Positions 53,155-62,008 are shown, counted from the stretch's first letter. The stretch is DNA of 64,000 bases from Catenibacillus scindens (GCF_014202115.1 NZ_JACHFW010000011.1:1-64000), one strand, 5' to 3'. Program-made: numbers and translations. Notes: generated by a model not told the origin, from the sequence alone.

Positions 53155-53245
53155 AAAAAGCCAGGGTATGAAACAGCTCATGGCTGGCGGCGGTATCGCA
53201 GTGGTAGGGATGACACTGATTCCGCTTCTGTCGGGCTTGTTCTAA
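53155..53245 (+). pseudogene. 3' part of the interrupted maff2
   Basis: Continues the 5' part at 41857-41978: after the junction it reads KSQGMKQLMAGGGIAVVGMT and LIPLLSGLF before a stop at 53245, the standard hydrophobic end of Maff2. An internal ATG at 53168 could give a 25-residue fragment. It ends 6 bp before the VirB6-like gene, as in intact ICEs. Confidence 0.9.
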
Positions 53246-53251
53246 TCGTCC

Positions 53252-54115
53252 ATGGACTGGTTATTTGGCTGGATAACAGACTGGATAAAACAGGGCTTAA
53301 TCGACGCCATCACAGGACAATTTACAGGAATCTTTGAATCGGTCAACAACCAAGTAACCGATGTGGCCGCGCAGGTAGGCCAGACGCCCCAGGGCTGGAA
53401 TGGCGGTGTTTTCAGTATGATCCAGACGCTATCGGAAACGGTAGTGCTGCCCATTGCCGGTATGATCTTAACTTTCGTGCTGGTGTATGAGCTGATCCAG
53501 ATGATTCTTGAGAAAAACAATATGCACGAATTTGACACCTTCAACATCTTTAAGTGGGTGTTCAAGACCTTCGTTGCCACCTATCTGCTCACCAACTGTT
53601 TTACGATTGTGATGGCCGTATTCGATGTGGCGCAGACGGTTGTGGCGAACAGCGCGGGGATCATCAACGGAAATCTGGATGTGGCCGCGTCCATGGCCGA
53701 CCTGGAAACACAGCTTCAAGCCATGGGTATCTGGGAGCTGATCGGCCTGTGGCTGGAAACCAATATCATCAACCTGTGCATGTGGATTTTGTCTATCGTG
53801 ATTTTTGTGATCGTTTACGGAAGAATGATAGAAATTTATTTGACCGTGAGCATTGCGCCGATTCCTTTTTCCACACTTGCCAACCGCGAATGGGGCGCGA
53901 TGGGGACCAATTACCTGCGCTCCCTGTTCGCCCTTGGCTTTCAGGGATTCCTTATCCTGATCTGCGTTGCGATTTACGCGGTGCTGGTCCAATCCATCCC
54001 ATCTTCCAGCAGCGTACACGCCGCAATCTGGGGCACAGCAGGCTATACGGTGCTGCTGGCCTTTGCCCTGTTTAAGACAGGTTCGCTATCCAAATCTATT
54101 TTCAATGCACACTGA
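53252..54115 (+). CDS. VirB6/TrbL-like conjugal transfer membrane protein
   Basis: 287 residues with about six membrane segments after an amphipathic start (MDWLFGWITDWIKQGLIDAI). Segments include LPIAGMILTFVLVYELIQMI, FVATYLLTNCFTIVMAVFDV, IINLCMWILSIVIFVIVYGR and FALGFQGFLILICVAIYAVL; the family pattern YLTVSIAPIPFSTLANREWG lies between. It forms part of the inner-membrane channel of the ICE's type IV secretion system. Confidence 0.9.
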   Translation: MDWLFGWITDWIKQGLIDAITGQFTGIFESVNNQVTDVAAQVGQTPQGWNGGVFSMIQTLSETVVLPIAGMILTFVLVYELIQMILEKNNMHEFDTFNIFKWVFKTFVATYLLTNCFTIVMAVFDVAQTVVANSAGIINGNLDVAASMADLETQLQAMGIWELIGLWLETNIINLCMWILSIVIFVIVYGRMIEIYLTVSIAPIPFSTLANREWGAMGTNYLRSLFALGFQGFLILICVAIYAVLVQSIPSSSSVHAAIWGTAGYTVLLAFALFKTGSLSKSIFNAH

Positions 54116-54146
54116 CGTATGTTTTAAAAAGTAAAGGAGACATTTT

Positions 54147-54596
54147 ATGAGTAATAACAATACTGCTGCAAATCCCACTGTCCCGGAAACAAACGGGGAC
54201 CTGCCTTTCAAGCTGGATGTGCGTGTCCGGCCTATCGCTCCTATGGGAAACCTGCTGGCCTACGCCAACGTCACCATCGGGGGCTGTTTTAAGATCGACG
54301 GCTTTCGGATCTGTTCCGGCGAAAAGGGGCTGTATGTCAATATGCCCTCCACCCAGGACAACAAAGGGAACTGGAGGGATGTCTGCTGGCCGGTGACGGC
54401 AGATTTTCGCCGCCAGCTCAATGAGGCGCTGATTGAAGGATACGGCGCGGCTATTGAAAACCTGCAGGCGACTTTGGAGGCTACGAAAGGCGCCGCGGAA
54501 AAGCCTTCGCTGACCGGGGCGCTGAAAGAGAACGCCGGTAAAGTGAAAAGCCAGCCGGTAAAGGCAGCCGCCGCCAAAGACGGTCCCTCCCGCTGA
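54147..54596 (+). CDS. SpoVG-domain protein
   Basis: 149 residues; AAAGGAGA before ATG. Residues ~22-105 are a SpoVG domain: LDVRVRPIAPMGNLLAYANV, TIGGCFKIDGFRICSGEKGL and PVTADFRRQLNEAL. Chromosomal SpoVG proteins bind DNA or RNA and regulate many genes. An acidic/Lys-Ala tail follows. Copies are frequent in Tn1549-type transfer modules next to an MT-A70 methyltransferase, with which it overlaps by 1 bp here. Role in the ICE unknown. Confidence 0.85.
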   Translation: MSNNNTAANPTVPETNGDLPFKLDVRVRPIAPMGNLLAYANVTIGGCFKIDGFRICSGEKGLYVNMPSTQDNKGNWRDVCWPVTADFRRQLNEALIEGYGAAIENLQATLEATKGAAEKPSLTGALKENAGKVKSQPVKAAAAKDGPSR

Positions 54597-55159
54597 TGCC
54601 GGAGACTAAAAAATACGGGATCATCTATGCGGACCCTCCCTGGCGTTACGATATGAAGCGGGGCCACGGGGTTGCGGAAAACCACTATCCCACAATGAGT
54701 ATTGAAGAAATCTGCGCGCTTCCGGTTGCGGACCTTGCGGCCAAGGACAGCGCGCTTTTTCTTTGGGGTACATTTCCCCAGCTTAAAGAAGCGTTCCGTG
54801 TCATAGACGCCTGGGGATTCCAGTATAAAACACTGGCTTTCCTGTGGCTGAAACAAAACCGCAAAGCTGACACCTGGTTTTACGGTATGGGGTTCTGGAC
54901 ACGCTCTAACGCGGAAGTGTGCCTTCTGGCTACCCGCGGCCATCCGAAACGGCAGAGCGCCGGAATCCATCAGTTTGTCATTTCCCATATCGAGCAGCAC
55001 AGCAAAAAACCGGATATTGTGCGGGATAAGATCGTCAAGCTGATGGGCGACCAGCCCAGGGTAGAGCTTTTTGCCCGCCAGAAAACGCCGGGCTGGGATG
55101 TCTGGGGCAACGAAGTCGATTGCACCATCACCCTCCCGGCGGGAAAGGAGGAAATTTGA
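54596..55159 (+). CDS. MT-A70 family adenine methyltransferase
   Basis: 187 residues. The catalytic motif is YADPPWRYDM (residues ~10-19, DPPW), with the SAM-binding SALFLWGTFPQLKEAFRVID region and a C-terminal VRDKIVKLMGDQPRVELFAR typical of phage/ICE N6-adenine methyltransferases (Dam-like in effect). No partner restriction enzyme is in the window, so it is an orphan. It could mark the element's own DNA against host restriction. Confidence 0.92.
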   Translation: MPETKKYGIIYADPPWRYDMKRGHGVAENHYPTMSIEEICALPVADLAAKDSALFLWGTFPQLKEAFRVIDAWGFQYKTLAFLWLKQNRKADTWFYGMGFWTRSNAEVCLLATRGHPKRQSAGIHQFVISHIEQHSKKPDIVRDKIVKLMGDQPRVELFARQKTPGWDVWGNEVDCTITLPAGKEEI

Positions 55160-55890
55160 GTTTGGAACAGGAAGCGAAACGGTTGCTGATGGAGCGCTTG
55201 GATGACTGCCTGAAAGTCCATGCGGATTTGCTGGACTCACAGGACATTGGCAGTATTTATGAGCTGCAGGATCTCGCCCAGCTCCACTACTATTTGAAAG
55301 TGGAACATCCTTTTACCCCGGCAGAGGTGGAAGCTCTGCTGTCGTTTCAGGACCCGTTGGAAGTTGCCCGCTGGTGCAAAGAGGAAAACACCCATACCCA
55401 TAGCTTTCCTATCTGCGAACTGTTGGAGAAAATCGGCGCATACCATAAATTTGACCGGTTTCCTCCGGCCCAGGCAGATCCAAAAGCAGAACTGATAAAA
55501 CGCCTGGGCCAGAACTATTTTGCCTACATGGAAAAGCTGGATTCTCTCAGTACGGGCGCGCTGGTCGCAAACGCAAGGGAAATTGCGACTGTCCAGGAAG
55601 TTTATACCTATCTGACCGAACACTATACCTTTCAGCCGGGAGAAGCCGAACTGCTGCTCCGGCTGGATGACCCTTTGGGCTATATATCCGGCAGATGGCC
55701 CCAAAATGTCTACGATACCTTTCCTGTGGAAGATAAAGTTGCGGAAGATATTTGGGAACTATCACAGGAGGCGGAACCTTTGCAGCTCCAGGAGAGCGGT
55801 TCCGTGAAAGACCGGCTGCAAAAGGCTATTGAACAGAGTTCACGCATGGGTGATCCTGATAAAAAGCCGCACCACGAGAAAGAGCGGTAA
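55156..55890 (+). CDS. ICE protein with internally duplicated helical domain
   Basis: About 244 residues from a TTG at 55156 that overlaps the previous stop (TTGA) with GGAGG upstream. Two related segments are seen: YELQDLAQLHYYLKVEHPFT..FQDPLEVARW (~30-75) and ATVQEVYTYLTEHYTFQPGE..LDDPLGYISG (~140-185), sharing 'Y-x-x-H-x-F-x-P-x-E...L-x-x-x-DPL'. No catalytic motif. Function unknown; positioned between the methyltransferase and PrgI genes in the transfer operon. Confidence 0.72.
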   Translation: MSLEQEAKRLLMERLDDCLKVHADLLDSQDIGSIYELQDLAQLHYYLKVEHPFTPAEVEALLSFQDPLEVARWCKEENTHTHSFPICELLEKIGAYHKFDRFPPAQADPKAELIKRLGQNYFAYMEKLDSLSTGALVANAREIATVQEVYTYLTEHYTFQPGEAELLLRLDDPLGYISGRWPQNVYDTFPVEDKVAEDIWELSQEAEPLQLQESGSVKDRLQKAIEQSSRMGDPDKKPHHEKER

Positions 55891-55960
55891 AGCGAAAAAC
55901 AAGGATTGTTCCTGCCCTGTTTTTACGGCGGCAGGCGTTTGAAGGAAAGAAGGTGATTTT

Positions 55961-56392
55961 TTGCCCTATGTACCGGTTCCAAAAGATCTGACGAAGGTTA
56001 AGACCAAAGTTGCCTTTAATCTGACGAAAAGGCAGCTTATTTTTTTCAGCATTGCCGGGGCGGTTGGCCTGCCGGTGTATTTTCTCACCCGCACGGCGAT
56101 TGGGAATACCGCTTCGGTTCTTTTGATGATCGGGCTGATGATGCCCTTTTTCTTTATGGCAATGTATGAGCGTGACGGCCAGCCCGCGGAGAAGATTCTG
56201 AAAAATATGATCCGCCACCGCCTGTGGCCGGAGACGCGCCCATATAAAACCCGGAACTTTTATAAAATCATGTCAAAGAAGGAGGAAATAAGTATTGCCA
56301 AAAACCAAACAGCAGGAAGAGCAGGAAAAGCGCCTGCAGGCAAACATCCAGCAGGCGCGAAAAAACCGGTCCGCAGTAAAAAAGGCCGGTAA
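55961..56392 (+). CDS. PrgI-family conjugation protein
   Basis: 143 residues from a TTG (GAAGGTGA upstream). PrgI pattern: VPVPKDLTKVKTKVAFNLTK, RQLIFFSIAGAVGLPVYFLT and a second membrane segment GNTASVLLMIGLMMPFFFMA, then YERDGQPAEKILKNMIRHRL. PrgI proteins lie beside VirB4 genes as small inner-membrane (VirB3-like) parts of Gram-positive type IV secretion. The last ~33 codons overlap the VirB4 gene in another frame (98 bp), giving a Lys/Ala-rich tail. Confidence 0.88.
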   Translation: MPYVPVPKDLTKVKTKVAFNLTKRQLIFFSIAGAVGLPVYFLTRTAIGNTASVLLMIGLMMPFFFMAMYERDGQPAEKILKNMIRHRLWPETRPYKTRNFYKIMSKKEEISIAKNQTAGRAGKAPAGKHPAGAKKPVRSKKGR

Positions 56393-59183
56393 AAAATCTG
56401 GGCCTCATGCAAAGCCGCCTGGCAAGGGCGGCTTTTTCAGTGGAGTAAAGCGGGACGCGCCGCAGACAGCCCAGCAGACGATCCCCTACCGGGAGATCTA
56501 TAAGGACGGGATCTGCCGCGTCAATGATAAGCTGTACACCAAGACCATTCAGTTTTTCGATATTAACTACCAGCTTGCCCAGGCGGACGATAAGGCGCAG
56601 ATTTTCGAGAATTACTGTGATTTTCTCAATTACTTTGATTCTACCATCAGCGTCCAGCTCACCTTTATCAACCAGCGGGCCAATATGCAGGACTTTTCCA
56701 AAAGCATTGCGATCCCGCCCCAGGGGGACGAGTATGACGACATCCGGCGTGAGTACGCAGAGATGCTTAAAAACCAGCTCGAAAAAGGCAACAACGGCCT
56801 TGCCAAACGCAAGTATATCACTTTTGGCATTGAGGCGGACGACCTGCGTACCGCCAAAATGCGGCTGGAGCGCGTGGAAACGGATGTGCTGAACAACTTT
56901 AAGACCCTGGGCGTCCAGGCGGTCCCGTTAAGCGGGCTGGAACGGCTGGAGCTTCTGCACAGCCAGCTCCATCCAAGCGGCCAGGAGAAATTTAAGTTTG
57001 CCTGGAGCGACCTTGCCAAAACCGGCCTTTCCACAAAGGATTTTATTGCGCCCACCAGTTTTACCTTCTCGAAGGATGGCAAGACCTTCCGCATTGGGGA
57101 GTATTCTGGCGCCATGTCCTTTTTGCAGATCTTAGCGCCGGAGCTGACGGACCGGATGCTGGCCGAATTTCTGGACCTGGACGACGCGGTGACGGTCAAC
57201 CTGCATATCCAGACTATCGACCAGGCCCAGGCGATCCGCAATATCAAGCGGAAAATGAGTGATTTGCAGAAAATGAAGATCGAGGAACAGAAAAAGGCGG
57301 TACGGGCCGGATATGATATGGACATCATTCCCACGGACCTTGCCACCTACGGGGAGGAAGCCCAAAACCTGCTTCAAGATCTGCAATCCCGAAATGAGCG
57401 TATGTTTTTGGTAACGGTGCTGGTACAGAACATCGCCCCGAAAAGGCAAAAACTGTTCAGCGACATTATGGCTGCCTCCGGCATTGCCCAAAAGTATAAC
57501 TGCGCGCTGAAACGCCTGGACTACCAGCAGGAACAGGGCCTTATGTCCTCCCTGGCGCTGGGCCAGAACCAGATCGAGATCCAGCGGGGCCTCACCACCA
57601 GCAGCACCGCTATTTTCGTGCCCTTTACCACTTGTGAGTTATTCCAGGATGGGCAGGCATTGTATTACGGACTCAACGCCATTTCCTCAAACCTGATTAT
57701 GGCGAACCGCAAGCTGCTGAAAAACCCCAATGGACTGTTTCTTGGCACGCCCGGCTGCTTTGCCGGTGATACCCGGATTCTTTTGGCAGACGGCAGCGCT
57801 GCCTCCTTTGAGGAACTGCTGGCGCGCGGTGTAGAGGAAATCGAGGTCAAGACTTTTGATGATGAAACCGGCCGGGTTATCACCGCCATGGCGCGGGATA
57901 TTCGCGTTGAAAAATACGCGGATGTCTTAAAGCAGATCACGTTGGAGGACGGCACCACTTTCCGCTGTACGGAAAGCCATCTCATTATGGATGACGCCGG
58001 GGAATACATGCAGGCGGTGGATGTGAAGGAAGGCCAGAAATTGAGCGGCGGCCATACGGCAGTGCGGGTATCGGTGCTGAAACTGCCAAAGAAAGTGCCG
58101 GTGTATGACCTTACCGTACCCCGCTATATGAATTTCCTGCTGGAAAACGGCCTGGTCGTCCACAACAGCGGCAAATCATTCAGCGCCAAGCGTGAGATCG
58201 TCAATGTATTCCTGCTGACGGATGATTCTATCATCATCGCGGACCCGGAAAATGAATATGGCCCGCTGGTAAAACGCTTTGGAAAACAGGGGCAGGTCAT
58301 TGACCTTTCGCCCACTTCTTCCAACTATATCAATCCGTTGGACATTAACCTGGATTACAGCGATGACGAGAACCCCATTACATTAAAGAGCGATTTTGTC
58401 CTCTCTTTGTGTGACCTGATTATCGGCGGCAAGGATGGGCTTACCCCTATCGAGAAAACCATCATTGACCGCTGCACCCGCCTGGTGTACCGGGATTACC
58501 TGCAGGACCCCCGCCCGGAGAATATGCCAATCCTGGGGGACCTGTATGAGCTGCTTCGCAAACAGAGCGAGCCGGAGGCCCAGAATATCGCCACTGCCCT
58601 TGAAATCTATGTCAACGGCAGCTTAAATGTGTTCAACCACAGGAGCAATATCGACATGGACAGCCACCGCGTCCTGTGTTTCCAGCTTAAATCCCTGGGC
58701 AAAGCCTTAAAAGAGATCGGGCTGCTTATCATGCAGGATGCCGTGTGGAACCGCGTTACGGCCAACCGGGAGAAGCATAAAACGACCTGGTTCTATATTG
58801 ATGAATTTCATCTCCTTCTCAAAGGCCAGACCGGTGCTTTTTCCGTTGAGATCTGGAAGCGTTTCAGAAAATGGGGCGGGATTCCAAGCGGCCTGACGCA
58901 GAACGTGAAGGATCTGCTGGCCTCCCGTGAGATCGAGAACATCTTTGAAAACTCGGATTTCATCTACATGCTGAACCAGGCCCAGGGCGACAGGCAGATT
59001 TTGGCGAAACAGCTTGGGATCAGCCCGACGCAGCTTTCCTATGTGACCCACAGCGGCCCCGGCGAGGGCCTTTTGTTTTTCGGAAATGTGATTATCCCCT
59101 TTGTCGATCACTTCCCGAAGGACACCAGTTTGTATCAGATCATGACGACCCGCCCGGAGGAAGTCGCGGAGGCCGGGACGTGA
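56295..59183 (+). CDS. VirB4-like type IV secretion ATPase containing an intein
   Basis: 962 residues before splicing, ~825 after, from a TTG with AAGGAGG upstream. N-terminal ~60 residues are basic; then the VirB4 N-domain (YREIYKDGICRVNDKLYTKT) and, from ~480, the motor domain. Walker A is split: GTPG (484-487), an intein (488-624), then SGKS. Walker B is TTWFYIDEFHLLLKG (~831-845, D-E). It energises assembly and substrate transfer of the conjugation channel. The intein must splice for a working P-loop. The host family otherwise looks intact. Confidence 0.94.
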   Translation: MPKTKQQEEQEKRLQANIQQARKNRSAVKKAGKKSGPHAKPPGKGGFFSGVKRDAPQTAQQTIPYREIYKDGICRVNDKLYTKTIQFFDINYQLAQADDKAQIFENYCDFLNYFDSTISVQLTFINQRANMQDFSKSIAIPPQGDEYDDIRREYAEMLKNQLEKGNNGLAKRKYITFGIEADDLRTAKMRLERVETDVLNNFKTLGVQAVPLSGLERLELLHSQLHPSGQEKFKFAWSDLAKTGLSTKDFIAPTSFTFSKDGKTFRIGEYSGAMSFLQILAPELTDRMLAEFLDLDDAVTVNLHIQTIDQAQAIRNIKRKMSDLQKMKIEEQKKAVRAGYDMDIIPTDLATYGEEAQNLLQDLQSRNERMFLVTVLVQNIAPKRQKLFSDIMAASGIAQKYNCALKRLDYQQEQGLMSSLALGQNQIEIQRGLTTSSTAIFVPFTTCELFQDGQALYYGLNAISSNLIMANRKLLKNPNGLFLGTPGCFAGDTRILLADGSAASFEELLARGVEEIEVKTFDDETGRVITAMARDIRVEKYADVLKQITLEDGTTFRCTESHLIMDDAGEYMQAVDVKEGQKLSGGHTAVRVSVLKLPKKVPVYDLTVPRYMNFLLENGLVVHNSGKSFSAKREIVNVFLLTDDSIIIADPENEYGPLVKRFGKQGQVIDLSPTSSNYINPLDINLDYSDDENPITLKSDFVLSLCDLIIGGKDGLTPIEKTIIDRCTRLVYRDYLQDPRPENMPILGDLYELLRKQSEPEAQNIATALEIYVNGSLNVFNHRSNIDMDSHRVLCFQLKSLGKALKEIGLLIMQDAVWNRVTANREKHKTTWFYIDEFHLLLKGQTGAFSVEIWKRFRKWGGIPSGLTQNVKDLLASREIENIFENSDFIYMLNQAQGDRQILAKQLGISPTQLSYVTHSGPGEGLLFFGNVIIPFVDHFPKDTSLYQIMTTRPEEVAEAGT
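57756..58166 (+). other. Mini-intein (137 residues) in the VirB4 Walker A motif
   Basis: Starts with Cys (C-F-A-G-D-T, block A: CFAGDTRILLADGSAASFEE), has the block B TxxH as CTESHLIM, and ends with VYDLTVPRYMNFLLENGL and VVHN followed by Ser of the extein (HN|S, block G). The histidine of block F (usually NHNF) is replaced (YMNF). No homing-endonuclease domain fits in 137 residues. Removing it joins GTPG to SGKS, giving an ideal P-loop GTPGSGKS. Confidence 0.93.
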
Positions 59184-59222
59184 TAACCTTCTTCACCGCC
59201 TGGCGTATGGGAGGTGATGCAG

Positions 59223-61733
59223 TTGCCAAGAGATGAAGAATTTAGGGCAAAGGAAAAGAAATTTCACAAGATGACCCGTGACGGGCTGGTGGAACGGGGC
59301 GCCGCTTCCGGCGAGGAAACCCGTATCAGCGGCCGGGAGCAGGATTTTGATTTGAGGCAGGCAAGGGATTCTCCTGACTCTTTGGAGGACCTTTCGGCCA
59401 AAGCCCGCCATACCCGGCAGCAAAAACAAAAAGCCGGGGATAACCCGCAGGCGGAGTCGGTGGAAAATGGGGAGGCTTCCCCTTTGGAGGATTCGCAGCC
59501 CCAGGCCCATGAGGACGCCCCGCGGGAGGAACCACGGGAAAAGCCCGGAAGCCGGCGTTCTCGGCATCAGCAGAAATTTTCCGAGTCCAGCAGCGCCAGT
59601 GAAGCGGCCGCCGAGCAGCCCCGCACCTCGAAACTTCAATTTGCCGAGGACGAACTGCCGCCGGACGCCCCCGGCAAAAAGCTGGTGAAAGCCCGGCAGA
59701 AGGCGGAACGGACCGCCCGGAAGCTGGAACAGGCCGAAGGCAATCTTCCGGCCAGGCGGAAACTGCGGCTGGAGGTGGAGCCGGACGCTGCCACCGGCAA
59801 TGCCAAACGGCGCTTAAAATTTGAAAAAGAAGTGATCTCCCAACCGGAACACATAAAAGGCGCCAAGCCTCTGCGCCCGGTAAAAAAAGGCGCAAACGCG
59901 GCCATCGGATATGCCCATAAGAAAATCTATGAGAATGAACATGAAAACGTGGGCATTGAGGCGGCCCATCGCACAGAGCTGGTGGCGGAGGGAGGGCTTC
60001 GCGCCCTGAACCACCGCCGGAAAACCTCCCCTTACCGCAAAGTGGCCCGGCTGCAGAAAAAGACGGTGAAAACCCGCGCAAGGGCGGCTTACCAGCAGGC
60101 CCTTCACGATAACCCCAAGCTGCAGAGCAATGTGTTTTCCCGCATGTGGCAGAAGCACCGCTTAAAAAGGGAGTACGCCAAGGCCGCCAGGACCGCCCGG
60201 CGCACCGGGCAGGCTGCCGGGAAAACGGCCGCTGTCACGAAAAAAGCCGGAGGCGCGGTTGGGCGTTTTGCCAGCCGCCACCCGGCCCTCTGCCTGATGG
60301 CGGCGCTCCTGTTTTTGATCGTTGTCCTGATTTTTTCCCTTTTTTCTTCCTGTTCCAGCATAGGGACAGGCGGTGCCGGCGCGATTGCGGCGTCCAGCTA
60401 TACCGCGGAAGATCAGGACATCAACAATGCCGAGCTGGTTTATACGGAGTGGGAAACCGACCTGCAGATGCAGATTGACAATGCCGAAGCGGACCACCCC
60501 GGCTACGATGAATACCGCTACCATGTGGGCAATATCGGGCACAACCCCTTTGAGCTGATGGGATTTCTCACCGCGTCCTATCAAGCCTTCCAGTATGAGG
60601 ATATTGAGGTGGTGCTGCAGGAGATCTTTGCCGAGCAGTATTCCCTCGAATTTGTGGAGGAAGTGGAGACCCGCACCCGCACGGAAACCCGGACGGACCC
60701 CAGTACCGGCGAGACTTATGAGGTAGAAGTGACCTACGAGTGGCGGATTCTCAATATCAACCTGACGGCCAAATCCTTTACGGACGTGATCGCCGCCCGT
60801 ATGGACACGGAACAGGCCCAGCTTTTTAATATCCTGATGATGACGAAGGGCAACCGCCAGTATGTCTCTAACGTGTTTGGCGATACCAACTGGCTCCCTT
60901 ATGTCACAAGCTACTATGGCTACCGCGTCCACCCCATCAGCGGAGAAAAGAACTATCATAAGGCGGTGGATATTGGGATGCCCCAGGGCACGGAGATTTT
61001 GGCCGGGCATGACGGCGTGGTAACGCAGGCCGGGGAAGCAGGCAGCTACGGGCTGATCGTAGTGCTGGAGGGTGCCATGGAGGACGGGCGGACCCTTACC
61101 ACAAAATACGCCCACTGCTCGGAACTTCTGGTGTCTGCCGGGCAGGAAGTCAAACAAGGGGATGTCATTGCCAAAGTGGGCAGCACCGGTGATTCCACCG
61201 GGCCGCACCTTCACCTGGAAGTGCTGGTGGATGGGCAGTACCTTAATCCCCTGTATTTTACCGATACCGGCGACCATACCGGGACCAGCCTGATCCCTGG
61301 AAGCGCGGGCGGGCCGGAAATCCCCGCATATCCCGGCGCTCCTATGGGTGATGGCGATTATGCGGCGCTGATTACGGAGGCGCAGAAACATCTCGGAAAG
61401 CCTTATGTGTTCGGCGCTTCGGGACCAAACAGCTTTGATTGCAGCGGCTTTGTTTCCTATGTCCTCAATCAGAGCGGTGTTGCCAGTGTGGGACGCTCCA
61501 CAGCCCAGGGGCTTTTCAACATGAGCACCCCTGTTTCCAGAGAGAACGCCCAGCCGGGAGACCTGATTTTCTTCACCGGCACCTACTCGGCGGGCACGCC
61601 TGTAACCCATGTAGGGATCTATATCGGCAACGGGCAGATGATCCATGCCGGGGACCCGGTGCAGTATGCCAATATCAATACATCCTACTGGACCGAACAT
61701 TTTTACGCATTTGGGCGTATCTCAACCAATTAA
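59223..61733 (+). CDS. Bifunctional cell-wall hydrolase (M23 peptidase + NlpC/P60), CD1108-like
   Basis: 836 residues from a TTG at 59223 (GGAGG upstream). First ~340 residues: charged, Ala/Lys/Arg-rich cytoplasmic-type region; one membrane segment at ~362-380 (LCLMAALLFLIVVLIFSLFS). Extracellular part: a helical domain, then M23 peptidase (HPISGEKNYHKAVDIGMPQG; KYAHCSELL; STGPHLHLEV: H..D..HxH) and NlpC/P60 at the C-terminus (NSFDCSGFVSYVL with Cys; VTHVGIYIGNGQMIHAG with His). It opens peptidoglycan locally for assembly of the transfer channel, like VirB1/CD1108 proteins of Tn1549-type ICEs. Confidence 0.93.
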   Translation: MPRDEEFRAKEKKFHKMTRDGLVERGAASGEETRISGREQDFDLRQARDSPDSLEDLSAKARHTRQQKQKAGDNPQAESVENGEASPLEDSQPQAHEDAPREEPREKPGSRRSRHQQKFSESSSASEAAAEQPRTSKLQFAEDELPPDAPGKKLVKARQKAERTARKLEQAEGNLPARRKLRLEVEPDAATGNAKRRLKFEKEVISQPEHIKGAKPLRPVKKGANAAIGYAHKKIYENEHENVGIEAAHRTELVAEGGLRALNHRRKTSPYRKVARLQKKTVKTRARAAYQQALHDNPKLQSNVFSRMWQKHRLKREYAKAARTARRTGQAAGKTAAVTKKAGGAVGRFASRHPALCLMAALLFLIVVLIFSLFSSCSSIGTGGAGAIAASSYTAEDQDINNAELVYTEWETDLQMQIDNAEADHPGYDEYRYHVGNIGHNPFELMGFLTASYQAFQYEDIEVVLQEIFAEQYSLEFVEEVETRTRTETRTDPSTGETYEVEVTYEWRILNINLTAKSFTDVIAARMDTEQAQLFNILMMTKGNRQYVSNVFGDTNWLPYVTSYYGYRVHPISGEKNYHKAVDIGMPQGTEILAGHDGVVTQAGEAGSYGLIVVLEGAMEDGRTLTTKYAHCSELLVSAGQEVKQGDVIAKVGSTGDSTGPHLHLEVLVDGQYLNPLYFTDTGDHTGTSLIPGSAGGPEIPAYPGAPMGDGDYAALITEAQKHLGKPYVFGASGPNSFDCSGFVSYVLNQSGVASVGRSTAQGLFNMSTPVSRENAQPGDLIFFTGTYSAGTPVTHVGIYIGNGQMIHAGDPVQYANINTSYWTEHFYAFGRISTN

Positions 61734-61750
61734 AGATCGGAGGTAATAAA

Positions 61751-62008
61751 TTGAATCCCAAAATTGACAAACTCGCAAGGGATATTGAAAAAACGGAAAA
61801 GAAAATCGCAGACCTGCAAAAAAAGCTGGAGCTTTTCAAAGAGGAAAAGACCCGGCTGGAGAACGAGGATTACGGCGATATTGGCCGTGATTTCCACCTG
61901 ACCCCGAAGGAGCTGGCGGAATTTTTGAAGGCGCACAGGGCTGGGACCCTTACGGTCCCGGAGGCCGCCCCTCCTGCGGGAGAACAGGAGGCCGGCCATG
62001 AAGAATAA
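61751..62008 (+). CDS. DUF4315-family protein
   Basis: 85 residues from a TTG with CGGAGGTAA upstream. A coiled coil (LARDIEKTEKKIADLQKKLE, LFKEEKTRLENEDY) followed by DFHLTPKELAEFLKAHRAGT, the DUF4315 pattern. It always lies between the hydrolase and DUF4366 genes in this ICE family. Function unknown. Confidence 0.9.
   Translation: MNPKIDKLARDIEKTEKKIADLQKKLELFKEEKTRLENEDYGDIGRDFHLTPKELAEFLKAHRAGTLTVPEAAPPAGEQEAGHEE

Noticed and set aside
60162..61700. 512-codon open frame on the minus strand inside the cell-wall hydrolase gene
   Set aside because: It is antisense to clear M23 and NlpC/P60 domains, has no ribosome-binding site or recognisable domain, and arises from the GC-rich codon pattern.
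61439..61750. Long N-terminal extension of the DUF4315 gene
   Set aside because: It overlaps the NlpC/P60 domain of the previous gene in another frame; the TTG at 61751 has a good ribosome-binding site and matches the family start.
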